Shown here: positions 46,209 through 58,203 of the stretch, one piece after another
How positions within the stretch are numbered: the stretch's first letter is position 1
Layout: each line of letters opens with the position of its first letter
Origin: Enterococcus pallens ATCC BAA-351
Lineage (GTDB): Bacteria; Bacillota; Bacilli; Lactobacillales; Enterococcaceae
Direction of reading: 5' to 3'
Assembly: GCF_000407485.1 (NCBI RefSeq)
Contig: NZ_ASWD01000003.1
Span: forward strand, 310,001-374,000
Length of the DNA stretch: 64,000 bases
The notes under the pieces: generated by a model
The model's input: only the letters and a program-made list of their open reading frames with translations
Told to the model about the DNA's origin: nothing
The model's database searches: none
Translations under genes and position numbers: made by a program

Positions 46209-47456
46209 CTACTCTTCTTCCTGATCAAAAGCAACATTTTCAATGTCGTCTTCTGTCATATCAGGAGTAATTTCAGTTGGTTCTTCTGTCTGTTCTTCAG
46301 TGTGTTCTTCTGCATACCCCTCTGGATTTTCCAATCTTTCTGCAAATCCTTCAGGGAACACGCTTTGAAGAGCTTCTGGACTTTCATCAAAATCGCCATC
46401 GTCATAATTCGCATAGAATTCTTCCATGTCTGATTCTGATTTGATATCAATCTTGTGACTCGTTAACTTCGCTGCTAGACGTGCGTTCTGTCCTCGTTTG
46501 CCGATTGCTAATGACAATTGGTAATCAGGTACCACAACGGTACACACCTTAGGATTTTCAGTATCAAAAATTACATCCTCAACCTGAGCCGGATTTAAAG
46601 AGTTAGCAATAAATACTGCTGGATCTTCATTCCACTCAACAATATCCATGTTTTCACCCTTTAATTCATTAACGATTGCTTGAACCCGTTGCCCTTTAGG
46701 ACCTACACACGTTCCTACTGGATCAATGTTAGGATCATTGGAACGAACCGCAACTTTCGCACGGTCGCCGGCTTCTCTGGCAATGCTGACAATTTCAACA
46801 ATTCCGTCGTATACTTCTGGAACCTCTTGTTCAAATAGTCGGCGCAGCAAGTCTGGATGACTGCGACTTACAAAAACCTGTGGGCCCTTTGACGTATTTT
46901 CTACTCGAGAAACATACACTTTAATGCGATCATGAGGTTGATAGAATTCATTAGGCATTTGATCTTGTTTAGAAAGAACAGCTTCGATTTTTCCTAAGTT
47001 TACATAGATGTAGCGGTTGTCTTGACGTTCAACAACCCCTTGCATAATGTCTTTTTCATAGGCACTGTATTCATTGTAAATAATGTTGCGTTCCGCCTCA
47101 CGGACACGCTGCAGGATTACTTGCTTAGCAGTTTGAGCAGCTATACGGCCGAAATCCTTTGGTGTAACTTCAAAGCGGATCATATCACCGATTTCGTAAG
47201 CTGGATTAATGGTCATTGCTTCCTTTAAAGAAACTTCCAATTGTGAATCCATTACTTCCTCAGTGACTTCTTTTACTGCATATACATGAATGTCGCCTTT
47301 TTTCTCATCAAATTGAACTTCCACGTTTTGTGACTGTCCGTAATGACGTTTGTATGCAGAAACCAAAGCTGCTTCTAAGGCATCAATGACGATTTCTTTA
47401 GAAATGCCCTTCTCTGCTTCTAAAGTATTCAATGCATTCAGCATTTCTTTACTCAT
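46209..47456 (-). CDS. nusA: Transcription termination/antitermination factor NusA
   Basis: A 415-residue RNA polymerase-binding factor. Order: N-terminal polymerase-binding domain (1-125), S1 domain (about 135-200, GVVERQDNRYIYVNLGKIEAVL in part), then two KH domains (VGTCVGPKGQRVQAIVNEL and LAIGKRGQNARLAAKL). An acidic tail (EEHTEEQTEEPTEITPDMTE) takes the place of the E. coli acidic repeats. Complete. It follows rimP by 11 bp. Confidence 0.96.
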   Translation of the reverse strand: MSKEMLNALNTLEAEKGISKEIVIDALEAALVSAYKRHYGQSQNVEVQFDEKKGDIHVYAVKEVTEEVMDSQLEVSLKEAMTINPAYEIGDMIRFEVTPKDFGRIAAQTAKQVILQRVREAERNIIYNEYSAYEKDIMQGVVERQDNRYIYVNLGKIEAVLSKQDQMPNEFYQPHDRIKVYVSRVENTSKGPQVFVSRSHPDLLRRLFEQEVPEVYDGIVEIVSIAREAGDRAKVAVRSNDPNIDPVGTCVGPKGQRVQAIVNELKGENMDIVEWNEDPAVFIANSLNPAQVEDVIFDTENPKVCTVVVPDYQLSLAIGKRGQNARLAAKLTSHKIDIKSESDMEEFYANYDDGDFDESPEALQSVFPEGFAERLENPEGYAEEHTEEQTEEPTEITPDMTEDDIENVAFDQEEE

Positions 47457-47467
47457 TTTTCTTCCTC

Positions 47468-47941
47468 CTAAAACTCGATTGCAAGACGTGCTTTTGCAAT
47501 ATTGCTTCTGTCAAAAGTGATGTCTTTGGTGCGCGTCTTGATTTTGACTGTCAATGTTAGTTGTTCCTTGTCTAATTCCTTCAAGTAACCATCATATTGC
47601 TTCTGGCCATCCACGTTTTGGTAAAGAGAGACATGAATGTACTGTCCTAGTGCATTCTGGTAGTCTTCCTCTTTTTTCAATGGACGTTCTGCTCCTGGAG
47701 AGGATACTTCAAGAAAATACGCTTGAGGGATTGGATCGGGATCTGCTTGATCCAGTTTTTCACTCAATTTTTCGCTGACAAATGCACATTCTTCAATGTC
47801 AATGCCACCTTCTTTGTCAATGAACACTCTCAAAAACCAATTTTTTCCTTCTTTAACAAATTCAACCTCTACCAATTCAAAGTGTTGTTCCTCTAAAATC
47901 GGCATCACTAAATCAGTGATGGTTTCGACTACGCTGCTCAA
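47468..47941 (-). CDS. rimP: Ribosome maturation factor RimP
   Basis: A 157-residue 30S assembly factor. [22 protein letters not shown] and [14 protein letters not shown] are family signatures. The start is TTG at 47941, with AAGGAGG eight bases upstream. It is the first gene of the nusA-infB operon and is preceded by a leader with a terminator hairpin. Confidence 0.95.
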   Translation of the reverse strand: MSSVVETITDLVMPILEEQHFELVEVEFVKEGKNWFLRVFIDKEGGIDIEECAFVSEKLSEKLDQADPDPIPQAYFLEVSSPGAERPLKKEEDYQNALGQYIHVSLYQNVDGQKQYDGYLKELDKEQLTLTVKIKTRTKDITFDRSNIAKARLAIEF

Positions 47942-47978
47942 GCTGTCAGCCTCCTTCTTGCTTTCAATCCATTAAAAA

Positions 47979-48003
47979 GAGTGAGCGAAAATTCCGCTCA
48001 CTC
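47979..48003 (-). terminator. Hairpin terminator between polC and rimP (inside the rimP leader)
   Basis: GAGTGAGCG and CGCTCACTC form a 9-bp stem with a 7-base loop, followed on the minus strand by TTTTT. It lies downstream of the predicted rimP promoter, so it can both end polC read-through and attenuate rimP. Confidence 0.8.
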
Positions 48004-48028
48004 ACCTTCAGTGTCTGATTACATTGTA

Positions 48029-48057
48029 ATAATACCACAGTTGCAATGAAAATTCAA
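48029..48057 (-). promoter_or_regulatory. rimP-nusA-infB operon promoter
   Basis: On the minus strand there is TTGAAT, a 17-bp spacer and TATTAT with a TGG extension. The start would be near 48022. Confidence 0.7.
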
Positions 48058-48117
48058 CCAACCCATTTTCATAAGAAGAGATTGCTTTCAGTTTTCCTAT
48101 GGTATTTATCGATTTCT

Positions 48118-51100
48118 TTACATATCGAATAATGAAAGTTGATTTTCATCTGGTAAATCCTTTAGTACACCTTGCGCATCCATGTACTCAATCAAGGTTT
48201 TAGAAACCTTCCCGCGACTAGCTAGATCTTCCTTGGATAAGAAAATCCCATCCTTGCGTGCTTCACAAATTTGCTTAGCCACGTTCATTCCTAAACCTGG
48301 TACTGCTCTAAATGGTGCAATCAATGTATCACCATCAATAACAAAGTCAGTAGCATCAGATTTGTACAAATCAATCATGCCAAAGTTAAAGCCTCGTTCC
48401 AGCATTTCATTACACAATTCCAAAACGGTCAGCTGATTTTTCTCTTTTGTGCTTGCATCCATGCCTTTATCAGTAATAGCCTTCATTGAAGCTTTTACTG
48501 CATCTTTGCCTTTAGCCATGGCAACCAAATCGAAGTCGTCCGCCCGAACAGAAAAATAAGCACAATAATAAAGAATTGGATAATACACTTTAAAGTACGC
48601 TACCCGCAACGCCATCAGTACATAAGCTGCGGCATGGGCTTTCGGAAACATGTACTTAATTTTTGAACAAGAATCAATGTACCATTCCGGCACGTTGTTT
48701 TCCCGCATGGCTGTCAAATAAGTTTCCCGCAGCTCATCAGGGATTTTATTCCATTGTCCTTTACGTACGGTTTCCATGATTTTGAAGGCCATTCCGCTAT
48801 CTAAGCCAGCATGCATCAGATAAACCATGATGTCATCCCGACAGCCGATAACGTTGGCTAATGTTGCATCTCCGCGACGAATTAATTCCTCGGCATTACC
48901 TAGCCAAACGTCGGTACCGTGGGACAGTCCTGAAATCTGCAGCAGCTCAGCAAAGGTTGAAGGATGCGTCTCCTCCAGCATGCCTCGCACAAAACGAGTA
49001 CCAAACTCTGGAATCCCTAAAGTACCGGTTTTAGAATAAATCTGATCTGGCTCTACTCCTAAAACTTGCGGACCAGCAAAAATCTTCATTACTTCAGGAT
49101 CATCGGTTGGAATGGTTTTAGGATCAATTCCTGACAACTCCTGCAGCATCCGAATCACCGTCGGATCATCGTGTCCAAGTATATCCAGCTTCAAGACATT
49201 ATCATGAATCGAGTGGAAGTCAAAGTGGGTGGTTTTCCATTCTGAATTTTGATCATCCGCTGGATATTGAATCGGTGTGAAGTCATAAACATCCATATAA
49301 TCTGGAATAACAATAATCCCGCCTGGGTGCTGACCAGTCGTTCGTTTAACCCCGGTAGCTCCTTTAGCTAACCGATCGATTTCCGCTCCGCGAAAATGCA
49401 GGTTGTGATCCCGTTCGTAGCCCTTCACAAAGCCATATGCTGTTTTATCAGCAACTGTACCGATCGTTCCCGCTCTAAATACATAATCTTCACCAAACAA
49501 TACTTTAGTATAGTTATGAGCTTCTGCTTGGTAATCCCCTGAGAAGTTCAAATCGATATCGGGAACTTTATCCCCGTGGAAGCCTAGGAAAGTTTCGAAT
49601 GGGATATCATGACCATCCTTATGCAAACGTGCACCACATTTAGGGCAGGCTTTCTCAGGCATATCAAAGCCTGAACCATACGAACCATCTTCAAAAAACT
49701 CCGAATATTGACACTCTGGACAATAATAATGCGGCGGCAATGGATTAACCTCAGTAATCCCAGTCATAGTAGCCACAAAACTAGAACCAACTGATCCCCG
49801 TGACCCTACTAAATAACCATCCTGATTACTCTTATGCACCAGCTTTTGCGAGATCAGATAGATTACCGAGAAGCCGTTGCCGATGATCGAATCTAGTTCC
49901 TTCTTCAACCGTTTTTCAATCACCTCTGGCAATGGGTCGCCGTAAAGCTCTTTTGCCCGGTTGTAACTCAATTGCTTAATTTCTTCTTCTGAACCCGGAA
50001 TCTTAGGCGTGTAAAGCTCATCCTTAACGGGAACAATTTCTTCGCAGGTGTCGGCTATCAAGTTCGTATTTGTAACTACGATTTCCTGTGCCAGCTCTTC
50101 ACCTAGAAAAGCAAAAGCTTGCAGCATTTCATCAGTTGTCCGGAAATGAACATCCGGCAAGCTGTGACGATTCAATGGATTGGCCCCACCCATAGAGCTA
50201 ATCAAAATCTTGCGGTAAATAGCATCCTCTTTATTTAAGTAATGCACATCCCCAGTAGCAACTACCGGCTTTTCAAGTTCCTTACCAATTTGAACTAGAT
50301 TGCGAATAATATCCTCTAAATCAGACTCATTTTTTACCAATTCCTGTTCCAGCAATGGGGCATAGACAGCTTTTGGCATCACTTCGATATAATCGTAAAA
50401 AGCAGCTCGATTCTTCGCTTCCTCGACCCCTTTTTGCATCATGGCTTCAAAAATTTCACCCTGCGCACAGGCCGAACCCACCAAAATATTTTCCCGCAGT
50501 TTTTTCAACTGAGAACGGGGAATCCGCGGCACTCGCTCATAATAATCAACATTCGACATAGAAATCAGTTTAAACAGATCTTTTAACCCGTCCTGATTTT
50601 TAGCCAGCAGAGTCGCATGGAATGGACGTGCTCGTTTATAAGAATCGCCTTCGCCAACATGATCATTCAATTGATCGTGGTAAAGCATTCCGTGTTTTTC
50701 CATGGCTTCCTTGACAAATATCCAACCTAAATGACCGGTGGCCTCCGCATCGTAAACCGCTCGGTGATGCTGTTCCAAATTGACGCCGAATTTTTTCGTT
50801 AACACACCTAAACCAAAACGTTTGAATTCTGGATATAGGTAACGGGCCAACTCCAACGTATCAATTACCGGATTAGGTGTTTCTGAAATACCGTGACGAA
50901 CATAGCTCGTATTCAAAAAGCCGATATCGAACGCCGCGTTGTGGGCCACCAAAATTGTGCCTTCACTGAATTGCTCAAACAGCTGCAGCACTTCTTTTTC
51001 TGATTTAGATCCGCGAACCATTTCATCAGTAATCCCGGTTAAATTAATTGTTGTTTCGGACAAAGGATGCCCAGGATCAATAAATTCTTCAAAGGTATCA

Positions 51101-52455
51101 ATCACGTTTCCTTTGTGCATTTTAACAGCTGCCAATTCGATAATCGTATCGTAAACAGCCGATAATCCAGTGGTTTCCACGTCAAATACAACATAAGTAG
51201 CATCCGTTAAAGCAATATGCTGGTCATTGTAGGCGATTGATACGCCGTCATCAACAACGTTGGCTTCAACTCCATAGAGAATCTTAACACCAGCCTTTTT
51301 CCCTGCCGCATGGGCATCGGGAAAGGCCTGAGCACCAGCATGATCCGTAATGGCAATTGCTTTATGTCCCCACTTGCCCGCCTGTGCCACAAGATCACCA
51401 ATATGATTAGTAGCATCCATGGTACTCATGTTGGAGTGCAAATGCAGTTCCACTCTTTTTTCTTTTCCATAATCCTTACGGTCAGGGTGCTTCACTTCTT
51501 GAATATCTTGGGCGTTCATAACTAAATCCCGCATGAAGGTATCTTCTTGTACACTTCCCCGCACCCGAATCCAGCTTTTTTCGCTAATTGCATCAAAAAT
51601 CTTTTCATCTTTTTCGCCATTAGAAAATTTCTTCACGACAAAGGAAGAGGTGTAATCCGTCATTTTTAAAATCAAGATTTTACGTTTTGAACGCAATTCA
51701 CGAACCTCTTTATCAAAAATAAAGCCTTCGATAGTTACTCGTCGCTCTTCTTCGATGATATTCCCCATAGGCATGATCGCTTCATCCGCTGGAATGTTGC
51801 GCCCCATTTGAATCGGCCCGTCAAAGGCTGCTTCAGATTTTTCCTTCTTCTTGGCTTCATGCTGCGCCATTGTCTCGGCTGCTTTCTCTTGGAAAGCCGC
51901 ATCTTGTTCCTGCTTGCGTTCTTCAAACAGCTTCAAGACCCGTTCCTGCTGTACCTCGTCTACCTCAGGATCAATCCGCAGTTTAGGAAAACCATAAGAA
52001 ACCAGATTTTCTTCAATTAATGGCAAATACTGCTGCTTCAAGAAAGGAATAACCGTTTGATTATCAATCAAAAGCACAATCCGTTTGTCTTGTACAACCG
52101 GCAGCGGCTTACTTAAAACTTGTTTCACTAACGGCGTGTCGCAATCCTGTTCACTCAATGCCAAACGCCAGTAATGCTGCAGCAATTCTTCATCGAATTG
52201 GGAGTCGGCTGCTTCGATATGTAATTTGACTTGGGCAATTGACTGAAAGGCCAATACCAATTTCTGGTGAAAGGCATAGTATAGCTTCGCTGGCAAAATT
52301 TGCGGTGTTTGAATAAAAAATTCCCACACTCGTGATTTTTCATGGACCACGACTTCTCTAATTTCTCCTGCTTGAATTAGCGGATGCTGCTGGTCCTCAT
52401 CGCTCAGCTCAATTTGACGCAATAAATTTTCGAATAATTCCCGATTTTGAGACAA
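48118..52455 (-). CDS. polC: DNA polymerase III alpha subunit, PolC type
   Basis: The Gram-positive replicative polymerase, 1445 residues, full length. An N-terminal region and OB fold lead to a PHP domain ([12 protein letters not shown] near 338, resuming after the insertion), interrupted by a DnaQ-like 3'-5' exonuclease ([11 protein letters not shown] near 421; [23 protein letters not shown]). The polymerase domain has [14 protein letters not shown], a zinc motif CPEC...CPKC near 910, and the palm motif [13 protein letters not shown] with the catalytic aspartates. The start is TTG, eight bases after GGAG. It is separated from rseP by a terminator and lacks proS upstream. Confidence 0.98.
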   Translation of the reverse strand: MSQNRELFENLLRQIELSDEDQQHPLIQAGEIREVVVHEKSRVWEFFIQTPQILPAKLYYAFHQKLVLAFQSIAQVKLHIEAADSQFDEELLQHYWRLALSEQDCDTPLVKQVLSKPLPVVQDKRIVLLIDNQTVIPFLKQQYLPLIEENLVSYGFPKLRIDPEVDEVQQERVLKLFEERKQEQDAAFQEKAAETMAQHEAKKKEKSEAAFDGPIQMGRNIPADEAIMPMGNIIEEERRVTIEGFIFDKEVRELRSKRKILILKMTDYTSSFVVKKFSNGEKDEKIFDAISEKSWIRVRGSVQEDTFMRDLVMNAQDIQEVKHPDRKDYGKEKRVELHLHSNMSTMDATNHIGDLVAQAGKWGHKAIAITDHAGAQAFPDAHAAGKKAGVKILYGVEANVVDDGVSIAYNDQHIALTDATYVVFDVETTGLSAVYDTIIELAAVKMHKGNVIDTFEEFIDPGHPLSETTINLTGITDEMVRGSKSEKEVLQLFEQFSEGTILVAHNAAFDIGFLNTSYVRHGISETPNPVIDTLELARYLYPEFKRFGLGVLTKKFGVNLEQHHRAVYDAEATGHLGWIFVKEAMEKHGMLYHDQLNDHVGEGDSYKRARPFHATLLAKNQDGLKDLFKLISMSNVDYYERVPRIPRSQLKKLRENILVGSACAQGEIFEAMMQKGVEEAKNRAAFYDYIEVMPKAVYAPLLEQELVKNESDLEDIIRNLVQIGKELEKPVVATGDVHYLNKEDAIYRKILISSMGGANPLNRHSLPDVHFRTTDEMLQAFAFLGEELAQEIVVTNTNLIADTCEEIVPVKDELYTPKIPGSEEEIKQLSYNRAKELYGDPLPEVIEKRLKKELDSIIGNGFSVIYLISQKLVHKSNQDGYLVGSRGSVGSSFVATMTGITEVNPLPPHYYCPECQYSEFFEDGSYGSGFDMPEKACPKCGARLHKDGHDIPFETFLGFHGDKVPDIDLNFSGDYQAEAHNYTKVLFGEDYVFRAGTIGTVADKTAYGFVKGYERDHNLHFRGAEIDRLAKGATGVKRTTGQHPGGIIVIPDYMDVYDFTPIQYPADDQNSEWKTTHFDFHSIHDNVLKLDILGHDDPTVIRMLQELSGIDPKTIPTDDPEVMKIFAGPQVLGVEPDQIYSKTGTLGIPEFGTRFVRGMLEETHPSTFAELLQISGLSHGTDVWLGNAEELIRRGDATLANVIGCRDDIMVYLMHAGLDSGMAFKIMETVRKGQWNKIPDELRETYLTAMRENNVPEWYIDSCSKIKYMFPKAHAAAYVLMALRVAYFKVYYPILYYCAYFSVRADDFDLVAMAKGKDAVKASMKAITDKGMDASTKEKNQLTVLELCNEMLERGFNFGMIDLYKSDATDFVIDGDTLIAPFRAVPGLGMNVAKQICEARKDGIFLSKEDLASRGKVSKTLIEYMDAQGVLKDLPDENQLSLFDM

Positions 52456-52490
52456 AAGAACATCTCCTTCACTTTTTTCAAGTACTATTT

Positions 52491-52496
52491 AGTATA
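52491..52496 (-). promoter_or_regulatory. Candidate -10 of polC
   Basis: TATACT on the minus strand about 36 bases before the TTG; no clear -35. It lies after the rseP terminator, so polC needs a promoter here. Confidence 0.35.
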
Positions 52497-52584
52497 ACTG
52501 TTTTTTTAGTGCTTTGCATTAAAATTATCCCATCAAGCCACAAGCTTAAACTTAATAATCTACGTGCTAATCCAATCAAAAAAA

Positions 52585-52604
52585 GAACCCGCCGCAGCGA
52601 GCTC
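52585..52604 (-). terminator. Terminator after rseP
   Basis: GAGCTCGC and GCGGGTTC pair (two G-T) around a TGCG loop; seven T follow on the minus strand. Confidence 0.75.
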
Positions 52605-52613
52605 CTCGATGAT

Positions 52614-53882
52614 CTAAAAGAAGAAACGAGAAATGTCATTCCAAGTAACTAGAATCATTAGTACCATAATAAAGACAAAACCAGCCATTGTAATCATGCC
52701 CTCTTTTTCTGGATCCATTGGTTTCCCACGTAATGCTTCAATAATGTTTAACAAAATCTTTCCGCCGTCAAAAGCTGGAATTGGCAACAGATTGACAATC
52801 CCCAAATTGACTGACAAAAAGGCCATTAAGGAAATCACTGTTCGAACACCTTGGCTAGCTGCCTGAGAAGACAACTGATACATCATTACTGGACCACCTA
52901 ATTTATTAAGGCTGAAACCAGTGAATAATGAACCCAAAGCTTTAAAGATTTGAGTCACTACATTCCAGCTTTGAGTCACTCCGCCAATTATCTTGTCCAT
53001 AAACCCAGTCTTCATATAAGCACTAATACCGATTTTCCCGATTTTTTCACCATTGACTTTTGAAGTTTCCGGCGTTAAAGAAAGAGTCTTCTCTTGCCCA
53101 TTTTCACTAGCAATTACCGTTACTTCTTTACCAGGATTCTTCTGAATTTCAGTCGTCAAATCCTCCCAAGAAGAAACCTTCTTGTCGTTGATTTGAACAA
53201 TACGGTCATTTTCCTTTAAACCAGCTTCAGCTGCCGGACTGCCTGCTTCAACCGGACCTATCTGATTCGTATTATAAACTGGCACACCGCCAGTCATGAA
53301 AGCCAAGGCAATAAACAAAATAACTGTCAAAATGAAATTATTCATGGGACCCGCAAAGTTGGTTAAAATACGTGCGCCAACTTTTGCTGACTGGAATTGC
53401 ACATCTCTTGGTGCAATCCGAACCTCGGTGCCATTTTCTTCAATAACTGTTGCATTGTGATTAACAGTATACTCAACTTCCTGGCTCTCATCACCATTCT
53501 CATAGCCCTTAATGGTTAAGTCGTCCACTAAATCAGCCGCAATCAACTCTAAAGGAATACTATTAGGCAGCTGAACCTTTTTGCTTACATTGATTCGCTG
53601 AACCTGACCCTGCGCATCCAGTTCTAAAGACATCGGCATCCCAGGACTCAATTCCGTTTCTTCATCTTCCAAGCCAGCCATCCGCACATACCCGCCGATT
53701 GGCAACAAGCGCAAGGTATAAGTGGTACCATCTTTGCCCATGTGCGCATAAATTTTAGGTCCCATTCCGATCGCAAATTCTCTAACTAAAATACCGGCAC
53801 GTTTGGCAAAGAAAAAATGGCCAAATTCGTGAACGATAACTAATACTCCAAAAACAATTAAAAATGTAATTACTGTACGCAT
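52614..53882 (-). CDS. rseP: RIP metalloprotease RseP/Eep
   Basis: A site-2-type intramembrane zinc protease, 422 residues, the same length as enterococcal Eep. The zinc motif HEFGH is at 18-22 in the first membrane helix. A PDZ domain covers about 210-290 (EAGLKENDRIVQINDKKVSSW). The second zinc ligand motif NLLPIPAFDGGK lies near 365 (FDG instead of LDG). Eep processes pheromone signal peptides and anti-sigma factors in enterococci. It follows cdsA, after a terminator, with an extended -10 between. Confidence 0.93.
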   Translation of the reverse strand: MRTVITFLIVFGVLVIVHEFGHFFFAKRAGILVREFAIGMGPKIYAHMGKDGTTYTLRLLPIGGYVRMAGLEDEETELSPGMPMSLELDAQGQVQRINVSKKVQLPNSIPLELIAADLVDDLTIKGYENGDESQEVEYTVNHNATVIEENGTEVRIAPRDVQFQSAKVGARILTNFAGPMNNFILTVILFIALAFMTGGVPVYNTNQIGPVEAGSPAAEAGLKENDRIVQINDKKVSSWEDLTTEIQKNPGKEVTVIASENGQEKTLSLTPETSKVNGEKIGKIGISAYMKTGFMDKIIGGVTQSWNVVTQIFKALGSLFTGFSLNKLGGPVMMYQLSSQAASQGVRTVISLMAFLSVNLGIVNLLPIPAFDGGKILLNIIEALRGKPMDPEKEGMITMAGFVFIMVLMILVTWNDISRFFF

Positions 53883-53915
53883 AAGCTTACCTGCCTTTAG
53901 CTTTTTATTAGAGTT

Positions 53916-53924
53916 AGTGTATCA
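53916..53924 (-). promoter_or_regulatory. Candidate rseP promoter, extended -10
   Basis: TGATACACT on the minus strand, about 35 bases before the ATG; -35 not clear. Confidence 0.4.
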
Positions 53925-53937
53925 TAAAATCATAAAA

Positions 53938-53962
53938 AAAAAGCTCCAAAAGCGAGCTTTTT
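53938..53962 (-). terminator. Terminator overlapping the end of cdsA
   Basis: AAAAAGCTC and GAGCTTTTT form a 9-bp stem with a 7-base loop; the minus strand T-tract is ten bases. Its 5' arm overlaps the cdsA stop. Confidence 0.85.
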
Positions 53963-54755
53963 AAAAAACACCTAACAAATGCATCATAGGAAAGACAAAA
54001 AGCATACTGTCAAAGCGATCCAAAATACCGCCATGTCCAGGTAAAATATTGCCAGAATCCTTTACATCAAAATGTCGTTTAATCGCCGATTCCACTAGGT
54101 CGCCAAATTGACCAACTACGGAAAAGACAATGGTAAACACTAGCATAGTTGCTAAATTATGTTGTGTTAAGTTCGGCTGCAAAATCAGAAAAATGACTGC
54201 TACAGCTAAAGCACTGGCGATACCGCCTAAAGCACCCTCGATCGTTTTGTTAGGAGAAATCTCCGGCCAAAGCTTCCGTTGTCCAAATTTGCGTCCAACC
54301 ATATAAGCTCCAATATCAGTTGCCCAAACAATAAAGAACGCAAAGATAATCATTGCTAAGCCTTCTGAACGAGCAATCACTAAATTTTGGAATCCTACTC
54401 CTGCATACAAGCTGGCAATCACCGGAAAACCAGCTTCGTCAATGGTATAGGTATTTTTAGATACGACTGAAAATCCTAAAATAATCATTACTGTTAAATA
54501 AAATAATAAGAAATTTCCAGATGTATCATTTAAAAAGGGAAACCAACGCTCTGCCGGCAGTACTAAAAATACCGCCCCTAAAATAGAAAGCACCCCTTCA
54601 AAGCTTAAAATTGCTAAACCCTTCATACGGAATAGTTCATATACTCCTACACCAGCTAAAGCTGCTGCTGCCAGTTCGATTGCAATTCCTCCCACATACA
54701 AAATTGGCAAAAAAATTGCTAAGGCTACTACAGCCGTTATTACTCGTTGTCTCAT
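53961..54755 (-). CDS. cdsA: Phosphatidate cytidylyltransferase CdsA
   Basis: Makes CDP-diacylglycerol, the precursor of phosphatidylglycerol and cardiolipin; 264 residues, about eight membrane segments. The signature near the C-terminus reads GQFGDLVESAIKRHFDVKDSGNILPGHGGILDRFDS (residues about 215-250, with the metal-binding Asp residues). DIGAYMVGRKFG is a further conserved loop. It overlaps uppS by 4 bases (ATGA), so the two are translationally coupled. Confidence 0.95.
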   Translation of the reverse strand: MRQRVITAVVALAIFLPILYVGGIAIELAAAALAGVGVYELFRMKGLAILSFEGVLSILGAVFLVLPAERWFPFLNDTSGNFLLFYLTVMIILGFSVVSKNTYTIDEAGFPVIASLYAGVGFQNLVIARSEGLAMIIFAFFIVWATDIGAYMVGRKFGQRKLWPEISPNKTIEGALGGIASALAVAVIFLILQPNLTQHNLATMLVFTIVFSVVGQFGDLVESAIKRHFDVKDSGNILPGHGGILDRFDSMLFVFPMMHLLGVF

Positions 54756-55552
54756 TTAGTATCCTCCTTGTTTAACCCGCCAAAACGACGATTGCGGTTT
54801 TGAAATGAAGCGATCGCAGTCTCTAAATGAGCCCCGTCGAAATCAGGCCACAAGGCTTTGGTGAAGAATAACTCACTATACGCCAATTGCCACAATAGAA
54901 AATTACTGATGCGCTCCTCGCCGCTGGTGCGAATCACCAATTCAGGATCCCGCAGATCCTCAGGCAAAAATCCGGTCATTAAATGACTAGCAATCGTTTC
55001 TTCATTAATCTCTTCAGGTTTCAATTGATCCTGTTCAACTTCTTTCGCAATCGCTTGAACTGCGCTGACAATTTCAGCTCGACTGCCGTAGTTTAAAGCA
55101 AAATTTAACACTAAACCATCATTGGAAGCTGTTTGATCAATCGCTCGTTTAACCGCATCCTGTGTATGAGCAGGAAGATATTCCTCATACCCCATCACCT
55201 TCACTTGGACATTTTCGGCAATCAATTCTGGAACAAATGTATCAAAAAAATCCACTGGTAATTGCATCAAAAATTTCACTTCATCTTCAGGACGTTTCCA
55301 ATTTTCCGTCGAAAAAGCATAGAGGGTCAGCACTTTTATCCCTAATTTATTCGCATACTTAGTAATGCGCTTAACTGTTTCCATCCCCTCTTTGTGCCCT
55401 GCCACACGAGGAAGACGTCTGTTTTGTGCCCAACGTCCATTTCCGTCCATAATAATAGCCACATGTTTAGGAATCGCACCTTCTGGATTAAATGTCAGTT
55501 CACTTTCCTCTGGTGTATACTTCTCTTTTTGTGGAAAAAAACGTAATACCAT
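54752..55552 (-). CDS. uppS: Undecaprenyl diphosphate synthase (UppS)
   Basis: A cis-prenyltransferase making the C55 lipid carrier for peptidoglycan; 266 residues. IIMDGNGRWAQNR holds the catalytic Asp, TLYAFSTENWKRP the second region, and DLVIRTSGEERISNFLLWQLAYSEL-type sequence near 200-225 the third. GAGGAGG precedes the ATG. It starts a uppS-cdsA unit after its own promoter. Confidence 0.96.
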   Translation of the reverse strand: MVLRFFPQKEKYTPEESELTFNPEGAIPKHVAIIMDGNGRWAQNRRLPRVAGHKEGMETVKRITKYANKLGIKVLTLYAFSTENWKRPEDEVKFLMQLPVDFFDTFVPELIAENVQVKVMGYEEYLPAHTQDAVKRAIDQTASNDGLVLNFALNYGSRAEIVSAVQAIAKEVEQDQLKPEEINEETIASHLMTGFLPEDLRDPELVIRTSGEERISNFLLWQLAYSELFFTKALWPDFDGAHLETAIASFQNRNRRFGGLNKEDTK

Positions 55553-55645
55553 TAATTTTCCTCCTCAATTCATTTTTATTCAAGACAAATACCATCCGAT
55601 CACTGTTTTAGCTTACACAAACAGCCGGACTGGCAACTCATTTGC

Positions 55646-55654
55646 CATTATAGC
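55646..55654 (-). promoter_or_regulatory. uppS-cdsA promoter, extended -10
   Basis: TGCTATAAT on the minus strand, about 94 bases before the ATG; weak -35 (TATGCA). Confidence 0.55.
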
Positions 55655-55791
55655 AATAAACCTAAGGCTTGCATACGTATAACCGCAGGTATTTAGTTTT
55701 TTTCAAACATTTGCATCAAGAGAATCGATAAATTATTTATCACTAACGTGTGTGCTTTACTGCAACAAATGAAGTTTATTCCAATAAAAAA

Positions 55792-55819
55792 GCAACTGTC
55801 CAGGGTGCTGAACAGTTGC
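55792..55819 (-). terminator. Terminator after frr
   Basis: GCAACTGT and ACAGTTGC pair with a 12-base loop; six T follow on the minus strand. Confidence 0.88.
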
Positions 55820-55831
55820 CTAAACTTCTAA

Positions 55832-56389
55832 TTAAACTTCTAATAGTTCTTTTTCTTTTTCACTAACGATTCTGTCGATTTCTTTGACACTGTCATCCGT
55901 TAATTTTTGGATGTCTTTTTCCATGTTGCGCAAATCGTCTTCTGTGATATCACCGTTTTTCTGTTGCTTTTTGTAATCATCCATCGCATCACGACGTACG
56001 TTACGGACCGCAACCTTCGCATTTTCAGCTTCTTTTTTCACTTCTTTAGCCAATTCCTTGCGGCGTTCCTCGGTCAATTGAGGGATCACTAAACGAATAA
56101 CGTTGCCGTCGTTCGCAGGATTTAAGCCGATATCACTAGCTAAAATAGCTTTTTCAACGTCTTCAATCGTGCTTTTGTCAAATGGTGTAATCATCAAGAC
56201 ACGTGCTTCTGGCACAGAAATTGATGCCAATTGATTTACAGGTGTCGGTGCACCGTAATAATTCACAGTGATACGATCCAACAAGCTAGCATTCGCACGA
56301 CCAGCACGAATTTGTCCTAGTTGACGTTGCAAAGATTCTTCTGCTTTTTTCATTTTTTGTTTTGCTTCGTTCATTACTGCATCTGCCAT
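55832..56389 (-). CDS. frr: Ribosome recycling factor
   Basis: Splits post-termination ribosomes with EF-G; 185 residues, exactly typical. [37 protein letters not shown] and [18 protein letters not shown] are family motifs. It starts one base after the pyrH stop and is the last gene of pyrH-frr. Confidence 0.97.
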   Translation of the reverse strand: MADAVMNEAKQKMKKAEESLQRQLGQIRAGRANASLLDRITVNYYGAPTPVNQLASISVPEARVLMITPFDKSTIEDVEKAILASDIGLNPANDGNVIRLVIPQLTEERRKELAKEVKKEAENAKVAVRNVRRDAMDDYKKQQKNGDITEDDLRNMEKDIQKLTDDSVKEIDRIVSEKEKELLEV

Positions 56390-56390
56390 G

Positions 56391-57242
<852 letters not shown>

Positions 57243-58124
57243 TTATTTTTTCACTTGGCTCATAACTTCTTCAACAAAGTTATCTTCACGTTTTTCGATA
57301 CCTTCGCCAACTTCAAAACGTACGAAGCCTTCAACAGAAGCGCCTTTTGAAGCAACGTATTTTTCGACAGTCATGTCAGGATCTTTAACGAATGGTTGGT
57401 CAACTAAAGAAATTTCTGCTTTAAATTTATTTAGACGGCCCACAACCATTTTTTCAACGATTTTTTCAGGCTTGCCTTCGTTTAAAGCTTGTTCGGTTAA
57501 GATAGCTTTTTCATGATCCAATTCTTCTTGAGGAATTTGAGATTCATTTACATAACGAGGGTTGATTGCTGCAACGTGCATTGCTACATCTTTAGCAACT
57601 TCTTCGTCAGTAGTTCCATCTAAAACGGTCAATACAGCGATACGTCCGCCCATGTGCAAGTATCCGCCAAAAGCAGCATTGTCGCCTTTTTCCAATACTT
57701 TGAAACGACGGAAGCTGATTTTTTCACCGATAACTTGAGTAGCTTCGATTAATTCTTCAGCAATTGTGCCTTTTGAAGTTTTTAATTCCATTGCTGCATC
57801 CATGTCAGCTGGTTTGTGTTCAGCCACTAATTCAGCAATTTCTTTTACTAAGTTTTGGAACATTTCATTTTTAGAAACAAAGTCAGTTTCTGAGTTTACT
57901 TCAACGATTGCTGCAGCATTACCATGAACAGCAACTGAAGCTAAACCTTCAGCAGCAATGCGGTCATTTTTCTTAGCAGCTTTAGCCATACCTTTTTCAC
58001 GCAAAAGATCGACAGCTTTTTCAATGTCGCCTTCTACTTCTACTAATGCTTTTTTAGCATCCATCATACCTACGCCAGTCATGTCGCGTAGTTCTTTTAC
58101 TAACTTAGCTGTTACCTGTGCCAT
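57243..58124 (-). CDS. tsf: Elongation factor Ts
   Basis: The nucleotide exchange factor of EF-Tu; 293 residues. [21 protein letters not shown] and [15 protein letters not shown] are the two Tsf signatures. Two start ATGs are in frame; the second (58124, giving MAQVTAKLV) has better spacing to GAGGAGG and matches known Tsf starts. It follows rpsB after a strong hairpin. Confidence 0.96.
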   Translation of the reverse strand: MAQVTAKLVKELRDMTGVGMMDAKKALVEVEGDIEKAVDLLREKGMAKAAKKNDRIAAEGLASVAVHGNAAAIVEVNSETDFVSKNEMFQNLVKEIAELVAEHKPADMDAAMELKTSKGTIAEELIEATQVIGEKISFRRFKVLEKGDNAAFGGYLHMGGRIAVLTVLDGTTDEEVAKDVAMHVAAINPRYVNESQIPQEELDHEKAILTEQALNEGKPEKIVEKMVVGRLNKFKAEISLVDQPFVKDPDMTVEKYVASKGASVEGFVRFEVGEGIEKREDNFVEEVMSQVKK

Positions 58125-58153
58125 CTTCATGGGCCTCCTCTAATTTTTTAAAA

Positions 58154-58192
58154 AAGCTGCTTCAAAGGTTGTTATTTTCTTTGAAGCAGCTT
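58154..58192 (-). terminator. Terminator/attenuator between rpsB and tsf
   Basis: AAGCTGCTTCAAAG and CTTTGAAGCAGCTT form a perfect 14-bp stem; six T follow on the minus strand. I see no separate tsf promoter, so partial read-through is likely. Confidence 0.88.
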
Positions 58193-58203
58193 GAGCTACG
58201 AAA

